From the NCBI GenBank assembly GCA_016185395.1, contig JACPNR010000005.1, forward strand, positions 28,121-92,120: a stretch of DNA of 64,000 nucleotides. Reading direction: 5' to 3'. Every line of letters begins with the position of its first letter. Within the stretch, counting starts at the first letter, position 1. Source of the DNA: Candidatus Korobacter versatilis (GTDB taxonomy: Bacteria; Acidobacteriota; Terriglobia; Terriglobales; Acidobacteriaceae). The notes under the pieces are model-generated. The model had not been told where the DNA came from, did not search any database, and saw nothing but the letters and a program-made list of their open reading frames with translations. Positions 27,342 to 36,229 of this stretch are shown one piece after another. The position numbers were made by a program, and so were the translations under genes.

Positions 27342-29351
27342 ATGCGATTCGCACATCGGCCCCTGCGACGTGCCGGGCTGTTGCTCGCCATCCTGTGTCT
27401 CTCGCTCTCTGCCGGCGCCGCGGAGAAGGCGCGCCTGCAGGTCGACGACTACCAGATCGACGTTGACCTCATGCCGCAGACGCACCGCCTTACCGCCAAG
27501 GCGAAGATCAAGTTCACCGCCACCGACGACATCAACACCGCCGTGTTCGAGCTGCACAACGCCATGCGCGTGAACAAGGTCACGGACGCCGGCGGCAAGC
27601 CGCTGCAGTCCGAGCGCGTGACGCAGGATTCGACCATCCGCGTGCCGCTGCCCGCCGGGCTTAACAAAGGACAGAGTTCGCAACTCAACTTCGAATACGA
27701 AGGCCTGCTCTCGGACGCCGACGATTCACCCGTCGAAGGGCTGAAGCTGGCGCACGTCGGCGAAGACAGCGTCTACCTGCTCTACGCCGGCCGCTGGTTC
27801 CCGCTGATGGGCTACGGCGTGGACCGCTTCACCGCCACCATCAACGTGACCGTTCCTACCGGGATGAAGGTGATCGGCAGCGGCGCGAGCGCCGCGCGTC
27901 CGGCGACGCCCGCCGCACCGAGGGCCGCGGGCGCGGGGAAATCCACGTACACGTTCGTGTGGGACCGCGCGAGTTTTCCCGGGACCATCCTGGCGGGGAA
28001 TTATCAGGAGTTCAAAGGCGTCTCGGGCGGGATGACGGTCAACGTCTTCTTCACGCCGCAACACAAGGCCGAAGGCCCCGCATATGCCGACACCGCCGCG
28101 CGTGAGAGCGAATACTTTGCCTCGCTCTACGGCCCCGCGCCCTCGCGCACGTTGAACCTGGTGGAGCTGCCGACGGACACGGTGCCGACCGCGTGGGCGC
28201 CGGAGATCGCGGCCATCACCGGCAACGCCGTCAGTCCGAAGACGAACTATCGCCTGCTCGCCAACGTGATCTCGCACCAGTGGTGGGGGGTGTCGCTCAG
28301 TCCGGCGTCGAAGGCGGACATGTGGCTCTCCGACGGCTTCGCGCGCTATTCCGAGATGCGCTACGTGGAATTCGCCGCCGGACAAGCCGGCCTCGAAGAG
28401 GCCGCGAAAGACATGGCCGTGGGCGCGCTCGCGTATGACAACGTGCCGCTCGCGCAGGTCTCGAAACTCGACACGTTCTCGCCCGAGTTCCAGTCGCTGG
28501 TGAGCGATAAAGGCGGGATGATCCTGCACATGCTGCGCTGGGTGCTCTCCGACGCGGTGTTCGATCGCACCATGCGCGCGTTCGCCATGCAGTACGCGGG
28601 CAAGTCCGTCACGGCGGAGGATTTCCGCAAGCTCGCGGAGGGGACTTCCGGCCAGCGCCTGACCGCGTTCTTCACGCAGTGGCTCGATTCCACCGGCGCG
28701 CCGGAATTCAAGAACAAGTACACCATCTATCGGCTGGGGAATAACAAGGGCTTCCGCGTCTCGGGCCAGATCTCACAGGACCTCGACCTGTTCTCCATGC
28801 CGCTCGAGCTGCGCGTGGACACCGACGGCAAGACGGAGATGAAGCGCATCACGGTCTCCGGCACGGAGTCACCGTACGTGGTGGAGACGTTCGGCAAGCC
28901 GCGGCGCATCACGCTCGATCCCTACAGCCGGGTGCTGAAGAATTCTCCGGAGCTGAAGGTGCGCGCTTCCATCCTGCGCGGGCAGCAGTTGGTCCGCGAA
29001 GGCGACCTCACGGAAGCGCTCAAGGAGTTCCAGAAAGCGCTCGACGCCAACAAGGCCAGCTCGCTCGCGCACTATCGCATCGCGGAAGTCTTCTTCCTGC
29101 AGAAGAATTACCAGTCGGCGGCGAACGAGTATCGCGAATCGCTCAACGGCGATGGCGACCCGCGCTGGACTGAAGTCTGGAGCCACATCCAGCTGGGCAA
29201 GATCTTCGACGTCACCGGCCAGCGCGAGCGCGCCACCAACGAATACCGCCAGGCGCTGCAGACCAACGACAACACGCAGGGCGCGCTCGACGAGGCGCGC
29301 CGCTTCCTTCAGGCGCCGTACTCGCAGAACGCCGATCGCAACGGCAACTGA
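27342..29351 (+). CDS. Catalytically degenerate M1-like aminopeptidase with C-terminal TPR repeats
   Basis: 669 residues with a signal peptide (about 1-26, cleavage after AGA). The N-terminal beta domain and central region follow the M1 aminopeptidase plan and keep the landmark HQWWG. The zinc motif HEXXH is replaced by Asn308-Val-Ile-Ser-His312, and the third ligand Glu by Asp331 (WLSDGFARYSE), exactly 19 residues after His312. The exopeptidase GAMEN loop is also unrecognisable. The C-terminus (about 540-660) is TPR-like. It is probably a periplasmic binding or scaffold protein and not a peptidase. Confidence 0.85.
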   Translation: MRFAHRPLRRAGLLLAILCLSLSAGAAEKARLQVDDYQIDVDLMPQTHRLTAKAKIKFTATDDINTAVFELHNAMRVNKVTDAGGKPLQSERVTQDSTIRVPLPAGLNKGQSSQLNFEYEGLLSDADDSPVEGLKLAHVGEDSVYLLYAGRWFPLMGYGVDRFTATINVTVPTGMKVIGSGASAARPATPAAPRAAGAGKSTYTFVWDRASFPGTILAGNYQEFKGVSGGMTVNVFFTPQHKAEGPAYADTAARESEYFASLYGPAPSRTLNLVELPTDTVPTAWAPEIAAITGNAVSPKTNYRLLANVISHQWWGVSLSPASKADMWLSDGFARYSEMRYVEFAAGQAGLEEAAKDMAVGALAYDNVPLAQVSKLDTFSPEFQSLVSDKGGMILHMLRWVLSDAVFDRTMRAFAMQYAGKSVTAEDFRKLAEGTSGQRLTAFFTQWLDSTGAPEFKNKYTIYRLGNNKGFRVSGQISQDLDLFSMPLELRVDTDGKTEMKRITVSGTESPYVVETFGKPRRITLDPYSRVLKNSPELKVRASILRGQQLVREGDLTEALKEFQKALDANKASSLAHYRIAEVFFLQKNYQSAANEYRESLNGDGDPRWTEVWSHIQLGKIFDVTGQRERATNEYRQALQTNDNTQGALDEARRFLQAPYSQNADRNGN

Positions 29352-29357
29352 AGGAAT

Positions 29358-29399
29358 CAGCAGTCAGCAGTCGGCAGTCAGCAATCAGCAATAAACGAT
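29358..29399. repeat. Heptanucleotide tandem repeat
   Basis: Six units with exact 7-nt period directly after the stop codon of the preceding gene: CAGCAGT twice, CGGCAGT, CAGCAAT twice, AAACGAT. It fills most of the 71-nt gap between two convergent genes. Confidence 0.85.
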
Positions 29400-29422
29400 A
29401 AACAAGCAGCGTGAGGCCGCGC

Positions 29423-30535
29423 TCATCGCTTACTGCTGAACGCCAAGCCGCTGAGATTCGCGTCGGCGATGCCCTTCGCCAGCAGCAGCGCGTGGAAGGT
29501 CTCGCCCATTCCTGCCGGCGTTACCAAGTGCTTCAACTGCAGCGCGACCTTCGCATGCTCCTGCGGCAGGGTGCAGCCCTCGAAAGCGTCCGCAAACCGC
29601 GACTCTTCCCCGATGCCCAGCAGCAACTGCGACTGCGTCACCAGGCCGAGGCGCGACATCCCGGCCGCCTCGGCCGCCGCTTCGAGCGCGGTGAAGTTCA
29701 CGTGCGCGGTGATGTCCTGCTCTCCCGGCGCTTCATAGGGGTCGCTGCTCATCGCGTGCTGCCGGTAGCACGCCAGGGTGTCCAGATGCCTTCCCGCGAC
29801 CTGCTCGTGCCGCGTGTACCCGTAATCGATGATGAGCGCAAAGCCGCGCTTCATCGACCCTGCTATCTGTTCGATATGCCGCAGACCCTCAAGTGACACT
29901 TCAACGCGCTCCCCGGCCTGCGGACGCACGCTGTAGCGATCGAGATAGTCGAAGTGCTCGTCACCGGGATGCACGAACGTCTCCACGGGCTTCCCGTCCG
30001 CCTCGCCCACTCGCAGCAGCCCCGCATGGGCGATGACGTCCACCGGTAGGGCGTCGAAGAACTCGTTGGCGAAGACGATGGCGTTCTCGCGCCCGGTGGG
30101 CAGCGCCTGCGCCACCTCGGCCTTGCCATGGTTCACATGCTCGCGCAGCGTGTCGAACAAGCGCTGCCGTAACAGTGGCGAACGCTCTACCAGGACGTAG
30201 TGCAGCGCGCTAAAGAACGTCGGGAACTTCTTTGCCGCCCAGTCGAGCACGTCGCGCGCGAACAATCCGCGCCCCGGCCCGAGCTCGACCAGTTCGAGCC
30301 GCGCCGGCTCGCCGAGCGCGCGCCACATCTCTTCGAACTGGCGCGCCAGCAATCGCCCGAAGACGGCGTGGACGTCACTCGAGGTGTAGAAGTCACCGGC
30401 CTTGCCGAACTTTTCCTGTGAACGGGTGTAGTAGCCGAGGTCGGGGTGGTAGAGGCACAGCTCCATGTAGCGCGCGAACGGGATGGGCCCATCTCGCCGT
30501 ATCTCTTCGGTGATGAGGTCGCGCAAGCTGGCCAC
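29423..30535 (-). CDS. MidA/NDUFAF7-like SAM-dependent methyltransferase
   Basis: 370 residues from the GTG at 30535, directly after the stop of the upstream gene. COG1565-type class I methyltransferase: the N-terminal PIPFARYMELCLYHPDLGYY and the SAM loop VELGPGRGLFARD are characteristic, as are ANEFFDALPVDV and IIDYGYTRHE. In mitochondria the family methylates an arginine of complex I subunit NDUFS2. A bacterial substrate is unknown. The longer frame to 30607 overlaps the neighbour and is unlikely. Confidence 0.88.
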   Translation of the reverse strand: MASLRDLITEEIRRDGPIPFARYMELCLYHPDLGYYTRSQEKFGKAGDFYTSSDVHAVFGRLLARQFEEMWRALGEPARLELVELGPGRGLFARDVLDWAAKKFPTFFSALHYVLVERSPLLRQRLFDTLREHVNHGKAEVAQALPTGRENAIVFANEFFDALPVDVIAHAGLLRVGEADGKPVETFVHPGDEHFDYLDRYSVRPQAGERVEVSLEGLRHIEQIAGSMKRGFALIIDYGYTRHEQVAGRHLDTLACYRQHAMSSDPYEAPGEQDITAHVNFTALEAAAEAAGMSRLGLVTQSQLLLGIGEESRFADAFEGCTLPQEHAKVALQLKHLVTPAGMGETFHALLLAKGIADANLSGLAFSSKR

Positions 30536-30536
30536 G

Positions 30537-30833
30537 CTAGTCGCCGGTGCGCTCGCGGCGCTGCCGCTCCTTCTGGTCCTGGGGCGTGCGGATGAACATC
30601 TCGACAAAATAATCGTGCAGGCAGTCGTAGAGCATGCGCTGGAAGACCCACTCGAAGGTGGGATGGTCGAGGTCCCGCGGATGCAGCATTGCGGAATACG
30701 TGTGCACCTTCACGGCCGCGTCTTTGAAGTGGATGAGCAGCTCCACGCCCTCGCCCGAAGGCTCGGCCGAGAAGTCCAGCAGCGGATGCTCGTAGAGGCG
30801 CAACTGCTCGCGAACACGTTCGACGCGGGTCAT
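30537..30833 (-). CDS. Conserved-looking hypothetical protein upstream of the MidA-like gene
   Basis: 98 residues with no signal peptide or membrane segment. A helix-strand pattern (RLYEHPLLDFSAEPSGEGVE, then VKVHTYSAMLHPRDL) ends in a charged arginine-rich tail. I do not recognise the family. Its TAG stop is 1 nt from the GTG start of the methyltransferase, so the two are translationally linked and probably functionally related. Confidence 0.75.
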   Translation of the reverse strand: MTRVERVREQLRLYEHPLLDFSAEPSGEGVELLIHFKDAAVKVHTYSAMLHPRDLDHPTFEWVFQRMLYDCLHDYFVEMFIRTPQDQKERQRRERTGD

Positions 30834-30926
30834 GATGGGATTGTATCCGACGGTCTAACGGCGCGGCTGAAGCCGGCGCCCCTCGGAAGGAAGCTTCACT
30901 GCGCTCGCGATCTGTGACTTAGGCGC

Positions 30927-32168
30927 TTACTCGTAGCGCAGCGCTTCGATCGGGCTCAGCCGCGCGGCCTTGACGGCGGGCAGCATGCCGCTCACGATGC
31001 CGACGAGAATGAGGATCAAGGTCGCGACCAGCAGGTTCATAGGATCGATGATGAGGCGGATGTCGCCGGCGTCCGCGTTTTTCGCCAAGGCGCTGTAGAG
31101 GGTGAGCTTCCCCACGCCGAGCGAGACGGCGTAGGCGAGCACGATGCCGCACAGGCCGCCGGCAAAGCTGATGGTCAGCGCTTCGGCGAGGAACTGCAGC
31201 AGGATGGAGCGCCGCTTCGCGCCCAGAGCTTTCAGGGTCCCGATCTCGCGGGTGCGCTGCTGCACCGAGACGAGCATGATGTTCATGAGGCCCACGCCGC
31301 CGATGCCGAGGGTGAGCGTCCCGATGAACGCGAGCAGGATCTTCAGGCCCATGGTGATGATGCGGAACTGCGAGAGCCGTTCGAGCGAGTTGAACACGAA
31401 CACGGCGCGACGATCGTCGGCGCGGAAGCCGTGGGCTTGTCCCAGCGTGCCGCGCACCATGCGCTCGGCCTTCTCGTAATCCAGGCCTTCGTAATCGATC
31501 CAGATGCCGTCGAGGTACTGCGTGTTCTTGATGTCGCCCATGGTCGTGAACGGGACGTAGATGATGCGATTGATGTTGTCGTCGCCCTCTTGCATCTTCG
31601 GTTCGAGCACGCCGATGACCTGGAAGCTGACGCCGTCCACGCGGATGTACTCGCCGAGCGCGTAGCGCCCGGAGAACAGCTTGGTCTTGGCCTCGCTGCC
31701 GATCACGGCCACGCGCGCGCGCTGCAGGTAATCCTCGTCATTGAAGAAGCGGCCGGCATCCGGGCGCAGCTTGCGGATGTCCTGCATCCCGGTGTTCACA
31801 CCATTCACGAAGAACTGGTAGCTGCGATTGTCTGACGAAACGTTGGCCGTCTTGCCGGCGTCCGGCGAGATGTGCCGGATCATCGGTACCGAGTTCACCA
31901 GGCGGTCGAGGTCCTCGTACTGGAAGCGCACTTCCACGCCGGCCTTGGCTCCGCCCGCTTGGAGCGACGTGCGACCGGGGAACACGCCGATGACCTTCGA
32001 GCCGAAGGACTCGAAGATGTTGGTGATGGCCACGCCGAAGCCGGCGCCGTAGGCGAGCAGCAGGATGACGGTGGCGATGCCCCACGCCATGCCGAGCATG
32101 GTGAGGGCGGCGCGCCGGCGGTCGTGCTGCATGGCGCCGTAAGCTTCGTAGAGCAGGTCGCGAAACAT
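30927..32168 (-). CDS. MacB-type ABC permease, copy A2
   Basis: 413 residues. TM1 (about 20-45) is followed by a large periplasmic MacB core (about 50-270), then three C-terminal helices forming an FtsX domain, with IGTLTLGIGGVGLMNIMLVS and the coupling-helix motif REIGTLKALGA. It ends ARLSPIEALRYE, as MacB/LolC permeases do. There is no fused ATPase domain. It is the last of four permease genes and closely resembles the one at 33578-34822 over its whole length. Confidence 0.93.
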   Translation of the reverse strand: MFRDLLYEAYGAMQHDRRRAALTMLGMAWGIATVILLLAYGAGFGVAITNIFESFGSKVIGVFPGRTSLQAGGAKAGVEVRFQYEDLDRLVNSVPMIRHISPDAGKTANVSSDNRSYQFFVNGVNTGMQDIRKLRPDAGRFFNDEDYLQRARVAVIGSEAKTKLFSGRYALGEYIRVDGVSFQVIGVLEPKMQEGDDNINRIIYVPFTTMGDIKNTQYLDGIWIDYEGLDYEKAERMVRGTLGQAHGFRADDRRAVFVFNSLERLSQFRIITMGLKILLAFIGTLTLGIGGVGLMNIMLVSVQQRTREIGTLKALGAKRRSILLQFLAEALTISFAGGLCGIVLAYAVSLGVGKLTLYSALAKNADAGDIRLIIDPMNLLVATLILILVGIVSGMLPAVKAARLSPIEALRYE

Positions 32169-32183
32169 GGTCCGTAGTCCTCG

Positions 32184-33434
32184 TTATTCCTTCCGCAGCG
32201 CTTCGACGGGCGGCAGCGCCGCGGCTTTGCGCGCGGGATACACGCCCGCCACGATACCGGCGAGCGAGAGCGAGCCGATGGCGAGCATCGCGCTCGAGGC
32301 CACGAGCGTGGGCGGATCGAAGCCCGGCGGCGATGGCAACTGGTGCAGTGCCGTCATGATGGCCCACGCCACGCCCATGCCCATGCCGCCCGAAAGGATG
32401 GTGAGGATCACACCCTCGAGCAGGAACTGCGTCATGATGTTCTTGTTGGTCGCACCCAGCGCCTTGCGCAAGCCGATCTCTTTGGTGCGCTCGGCCACCG
32501 AGACCAGCATGATGTTGATGATGCCGATCGCGCCGAGCGCGAGCGTGACCAAGCCCACGCTGCCCAGGAACATGTTCATGGCGTCGAAGATCTTGCCCAC
32601 CATCTCCTGGCTCTTGACCGTGTCCCAGTCTTCGAAAGCGTCTTCGTTCTTCACGTCGAAGCCGTGGTTCTTCGCCACCACCGCGCGGGCTTCGTCGCGC
32701 GCGAGCTGGTGGTCTTGTTTCGAAGTCGGGGTGTAGTTCACGAACGAGAGCGCTGCCACCACATCGGTGGCGTCCTTGACCGGAAAATACACGGCCATGG
32801 TGGAGTAGGGGATGAAGCAGCGCACGTTCGAGGAATTGCCTTCGTCCTTGGTGAAATTCGAGATGAAGCCGATGACCTCGAAGCGCAGTCCGCCGATCAG
32901 GATGTGCTTGCCGATGGGGTTCGGATCGTCGGGAAACAGGTTCTTCTTCATCTCCCAGCCGATGACGGTGACGTTGCGGCGCTGTTCCTCGTCGAGTTCG
33001 TTCATCCAGCGTCCGCGCGCCAGGGGCAGGAAGCGGATGCTCTTGAACACGGGGAGCACGCCGGCGACCTGGCCGTTGGAATTCTGCGTGTCGCTCACCA
33101 CGCGGATGTCTTGCCGCACCAGCACCGGGGACGCATACTTCACGTGCGGCTGCGTGGCGATGCCTTCGTAGTCCGCGTAAGTCATCCAGTAACGGCGCAT
33201 GCCCGTGCTCTGCCCCTGCACCGCGGGGATGCGGCCGGGGAACATGAACTGGATGTTCTCGCCGATCTGGTCGAGTTCCTTCTTGTTGCCGGTGCGGAAG
33301 CCTTCGCCCAGCCCGACCAGCAGCAGCAGCGAGAAGACGCCCCAGGCGATGCCGAACATGGTGAGGAACGAGCGCAGCTTGTGCGACCAGAGGGTGCGGA
33401 TGGTCTGCGCGAAGATGTCCAGGAACGTACGCAT
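32184..33434 (-). CDS. MacB-type ABC permease, copy B2
   Basis: 416 residues with the same plan: TM1, MacB periplasmic core and FtsX domain with REIGLRKALGATNKNIM, ending in PPVEALRKE. The start LDIFAQTIRTLWSHKLRSF is nearly identical in pattern to that of the gene at 34840-36099, so this is the second member of the B type. The spacing to the next permease (15 nt) indicates cotranscription. It may form a heterodimeric permease with A2. Confidence 0.93.
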   Translation of the reverse strand: MRTFLDIFAQTIRTLWSHKLRSFLTMFGIAWGVFSLLLLVGLGEGFRTGNKKELDQIGENIQFMFPGRIPAVQGQSTGMRRYWMTYADYEGIATQPHVKYASPVLVRQDIRVVSDTQNSNGQVAGVLPVFKSIRFLPLARGRWMNELDEEQRRNVTVIGWEMKKNLFPDDPNPIGKHILIGGLRFEVIGFISNFTKDEGNSSNVRCFIPYSTMAVYFPVKDATDVVAALSFVNYTPTSKQDHQLARDEARAVVAKNHGFDVKNEDAFEDWDTVKSQEMVGKIFDAMNMFLGSVGLVTLALGAIGIINIMLVSVAERTKEIGLRKALGATNKNIMTQFLLEGVILTILSGGMGMGVAWAIMTALHQLPSPPGFDPPTLVASSAMLAIGSLSLAGIVAGVYPARKAAALPPVEALRKE

Positions 33435-33577
33435 GCGTAGTAGGAGATACGAAGAACCGGTCGTGACGGTTCCCTGCCGGCCTAGTCGGGAAGCAGGATC
33501 TCGCCGGTCCTCTCTACTTTAACAGAGGCGGAAAAAGGTGCGGATGCGAGCGCCCCTGAGGTGTATGCGCTCAAGGA

Positions 33578-34822
33578 TCACTCGTAGCGCAGCGCCTCGA
33601 TGGGGTCCAAGCGCGACGCCTTGATGGCCGGCAGCATGCCGCTGACGATGCCCACCAGCCCGAGGATGACCGTGGCCACGATGAGCGACGCCGGCGAGAT
33701 GAGCAGCCGGATGTCCCCAGCCTCGGCATTCTTCGCCACCGCGCTGTACAGCGTGAGCGTGCCGATGCCGAACGAGACGAGATAGGCGAGCACCACGCCG
33801 AAAAAGCCGCCGAGCGCCGTGATGGCCAGCGCCTCGGCGAGGAACTGGACCAGGATGGACCGCTTGCGCGCGCCCAGGGCCTTGAGTGTCCCGATCTCGC
33901 GGGTGCGCTGCTGCACCGAGACGAGCATGATGTTCATCAGTCCCACGCCGCCGATGCCGAGCGTGAGCGTGCCGATGAACGCCAGCAGGACTTTCAGTCC
34001 GGCGGTGATGATGTGGAACTGGGTGAGGTCTTTCAGCACGTTGGCCACGAAAATGGCGCGCTTGTCTTTCGGATCGAAGCCGTGTCCGGTGGCGAGCACG
34101 GAGCGGACCGACGTTTCCACCTTCTCGTAGTCCATGCCTTCGTAGTCGATCCAGATGCCGCCCAGGTACTGCGTGTCTTTCAGGTCGGCCATGGAGGTAT
34201 AGGGGATGTAGACCTGGTTGTTGATGTCGTCGTTGTTGCCTTCCTGCATCTTCGGCTTCATCACGCCAACGACCTGGAAGCTCAGCCCGTCGATGCGGAC
34301 GTACTCTCCGAGCGGGAATTGCCCGGAGAACAATTTTGTCTTGGCGTCCGAACCGAGCACCACCACGCGCGCGCGCTGATTGACTTCTTCCTGGTTGAAG
34401 AAGCGTCCGTTATCGAGGTCGAAGTTGCGTATCTGCTGGAAGGAAGGCGCCACGCCCGCGACCGACCACTCGTAGTTACGCGAATCGCGCGAGATCTTTC
34501 CCTGCTTCCAGAACGCGGGCGAGATGCGCTTGATGAGGGCGACGTTGGTGCGCAGGCGGTCGATGTCGTCCATGGTGAGCCGGACCTCCTGGCCAGCTTT
34601 GGCGCCGCCGGCCTGCAGCGAGGTGCGGCCGGGGAAGACGCCGATCAGCTTGGTGCCGAAGTTCGAGAAGATGGCCTCGATGGCGCGCTCGAAGCCGGAG
34701 CCGTAAGCGAGCAGGAGGACGACGGTGGCGATGCCCCACGCCATCCCGAGCATGGTGAGCGCGGTGCGCCGGCGGTTGAAGCGCATGGCGTCAACGGATT
34801 CGGTGAGCAGATCGCGGAGCAT
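33578..34822 (-). CDS. MacB-type ABC permease, copy A1
   Basis: 414 residues from the ATG at 34822 (MLRDLLTESVDAMRF). Topology is that of copy A2, with long shared stretches such as LTMLGMAWGIATV, GVFPGRTSLQAGGAKAG and LTLGIGGVGLMNIMLVS. It ends ASRLDPIEALRYE. A 143-nt gap separates it from the B2 gene, so the four permeases are two AB pairs. The longer frame to 35026 overlaps the neighbour and shows no permease character. Confidence 0.93.
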   Translation of the reverse strand: MLRDLLTESVDAMRFNRRRTALTMLGMAWGIATVVLLLAYGSGFERAIEAIFSNFGTKLIGVFPGRTSLQAGGAKAGQEVRLTMDDIDRLRTNVALIKRISPAFWKQGKISRDSRNYEWSVAGVAPSFQQIRNFDLDNGRFFNQEEVNQRARVVVLGSDAKTKLFSGQFPLGEYVRIDGLSFQVVGVMKPKMQEGNNDDINNQVYIPYTSMADLKDTQYLGGIWIDYEGMDYEKVETSVRSVLATGHGFDPKDKRAIFVANVLKDLTQFHIITAGLKVLLAFIGTLTLGIGGVGLMNIMLVSVQQRTREIGTLKALGARKRSILVQFLAEALAITALGGFFGVVLAYLVSFGIGTLTLYSAVAKNAEAGDIRLLISPASLIVATVILGLVGIVSGMLPAIKASRLDPIEALRYE

Positions 34823-34839
34823 GGCTCCTCCTCTGGCGC

Positions 34840-36099
34840 TTACTGTTCTTGCCGCAGGGCCTCGACCGGGGTGAGCAGCGCGGCCTTCCGCGCGGGATAC
34901 AGTCCGGCGACCACGCCGGCGAGCGAGAGCGAGATCATGGCGATGGCCGCGGACGAAGGCACCAGCGTGGGCGGGTCGAAGCCCGGAGGCGCGGGCAACT
35001 GGCCCAGCGCCGTCATGATCGCCCACGCCACAAAGATACCGAAGCCGCCGCTGAGCGTGGTCAGGAACGCGCCCTCGACGAAGAACTGCATGAGGATGCT
35101 GCGGTTGGTGGCGCCGAGCGCCTTGCGCAGTCCGATCTCGCGCGTGCGCTCGGTGACGGCGATGAGCATGATGTTGATCACGCCGATGGCGCCGAGCACC
35201 AGGGTGATGAGCCCCACGCTGCCGAGGAAGGAGTTCATCGCGTCGAAGATCTTGCCGATGGTCTGCATCGAGTCGATGGTGTCCCAGTCGAACCAGTAGT
35301 CGTCCACCGTAGTATCGATGTGGCCGCCGTGGTTCGCGCCGACCAGCGCGCGCACCTCTTGCCGTGTCTCCAGGTGCCGGGCCGGGTCCTTGGGCTGGTA
35401 GTTGATGAAGGAGATGGTGTCCGTCTTCTCGGCGTTCTTCAGCGGGAAGTGCTCGTGCATCACGCTGAACGGGATGAACACGCGCATGTCCGTGGCGCTC
35501 GATTCGCCGCGCATCTTCTTCACCGTGCCGATCACGGTGAAGCGATAGCCGTTGAGCGTGATCACCTGCCCCAGCGCCGGCTTGCCTTCGAACAGGTTCT
35601 TGTACATCTCGGCGCCGAGCACGGCCACGTAATGGCGGTCCGCATCGTCGGTCTCGTTCATCCAGCGCCCGCGGTCCACCGGCATGTAGCGGATGCGGTT
35701 GTAATTCGACGTGACGCCGAAGACCTGGCCGTTGGTGCTCTGGCTGTCGTAGATCACGCGGATGTCTCCGCGGTTCAACACCGGCGTGACCTCCGCCACT
35801 TCATGCGCGTTGTTCTTGATGGCGAGGTAGTCCTGGTAGGTCGGCTGGTATTCACGGCTTGCCGTGTGGCTGCCCTCGGCGGCGGGGATGCGTCCGCCGA
35901 AGAAGAACATGATGTTCTCCCCGATGGTCGCCATCTGCTTGCGGTTACCGCTGCGGAAGCCTTCGCCCAAGCCAACCAGCAGCAGGAGCGAGAAAACGCC
36001 CCACGCGATGCCGAACATGGTGAGGAACGAGCGCAGCTTATGCGCCCAGAGGGTGCGTAGCGTCTGGCCGAAGATATCCCACAGCGCCTGCATGGACAT
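34840..36099 (-). CDS. MacB-type ABC permease, copy B1
   Basis: 419 residues. TM1 near 20-45, a MacB core with FGGRIPAAEG and FTVIGTVKKM, and an FtsX domain with REIGLRKALGATNRSIL, ending LTPVEALRQEQ. It is the first gene of the four-permease run. No ATPase or MacA-type adaptor is adjacent. The nearest in the window are at 61205-63415. Substrate unknown: macrolides, lipoproteins and peptides are all exported by relatives. Confidence 0.93.
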   Translation of the reverse strand: MSMQALWDIFGQTLRTLWAHKLRSFLTMFGIAWGVFSLLLLVGLGEGFRSGNRKQMATIGENIMFFFGGRIPAAEGSHTASREYQPTYQDYLAIKNNAHEVAEVTPVLNRGDIRVIYDSQSTNGQVFGVTSNYNRIRYMPVDRGRWMNETDDADRHYVAVLGAEMYKNLFEGKPALGQVITLNGYRFTVIGTVKKMRGESSATDMRVFIPFSVMHEHFPLKNAEKTDTISFINYQPKDPARHLETRQEVRALVGANHGGHIDTTVDDYWFDWDTIDSMQTIGKIFDAMNSFLGSVGLITLVLGAIGVINIMLIAVTERTREIGLRKALGATNRSILMQFFVEGAFLTTLSGGFGIFVAWAIMTALGQLPAPPGFDPPTLVPSSAAIAMISLSLAGVVAGLYPARKAALLTPVEALRQEQ

Positions 36100-36229
36100 A
36101 CCCCATGGTACGGGCCCAAGTGGCTCCCGGTTCCATTCTTAGACCGCTAGGACGCAGGAAGGTCACTGCTGTTTTCCAGTCTTTTTTGACAACGGGGTAG
36201 GCCGGGCGGGAGGGCGAACGGGCCGGGCG

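Noticed and set aside
29358..29399. Possible CRISPR-like array
   Set aside because: Units are 7 nt without spacers; no cas genes are seen anywhere in the window.
34013..35299. 428-codon plus frame across two permease genes
   Set aside because: It runs antisense through the end of one permease and the start of the next, so it cannot be a real gene.
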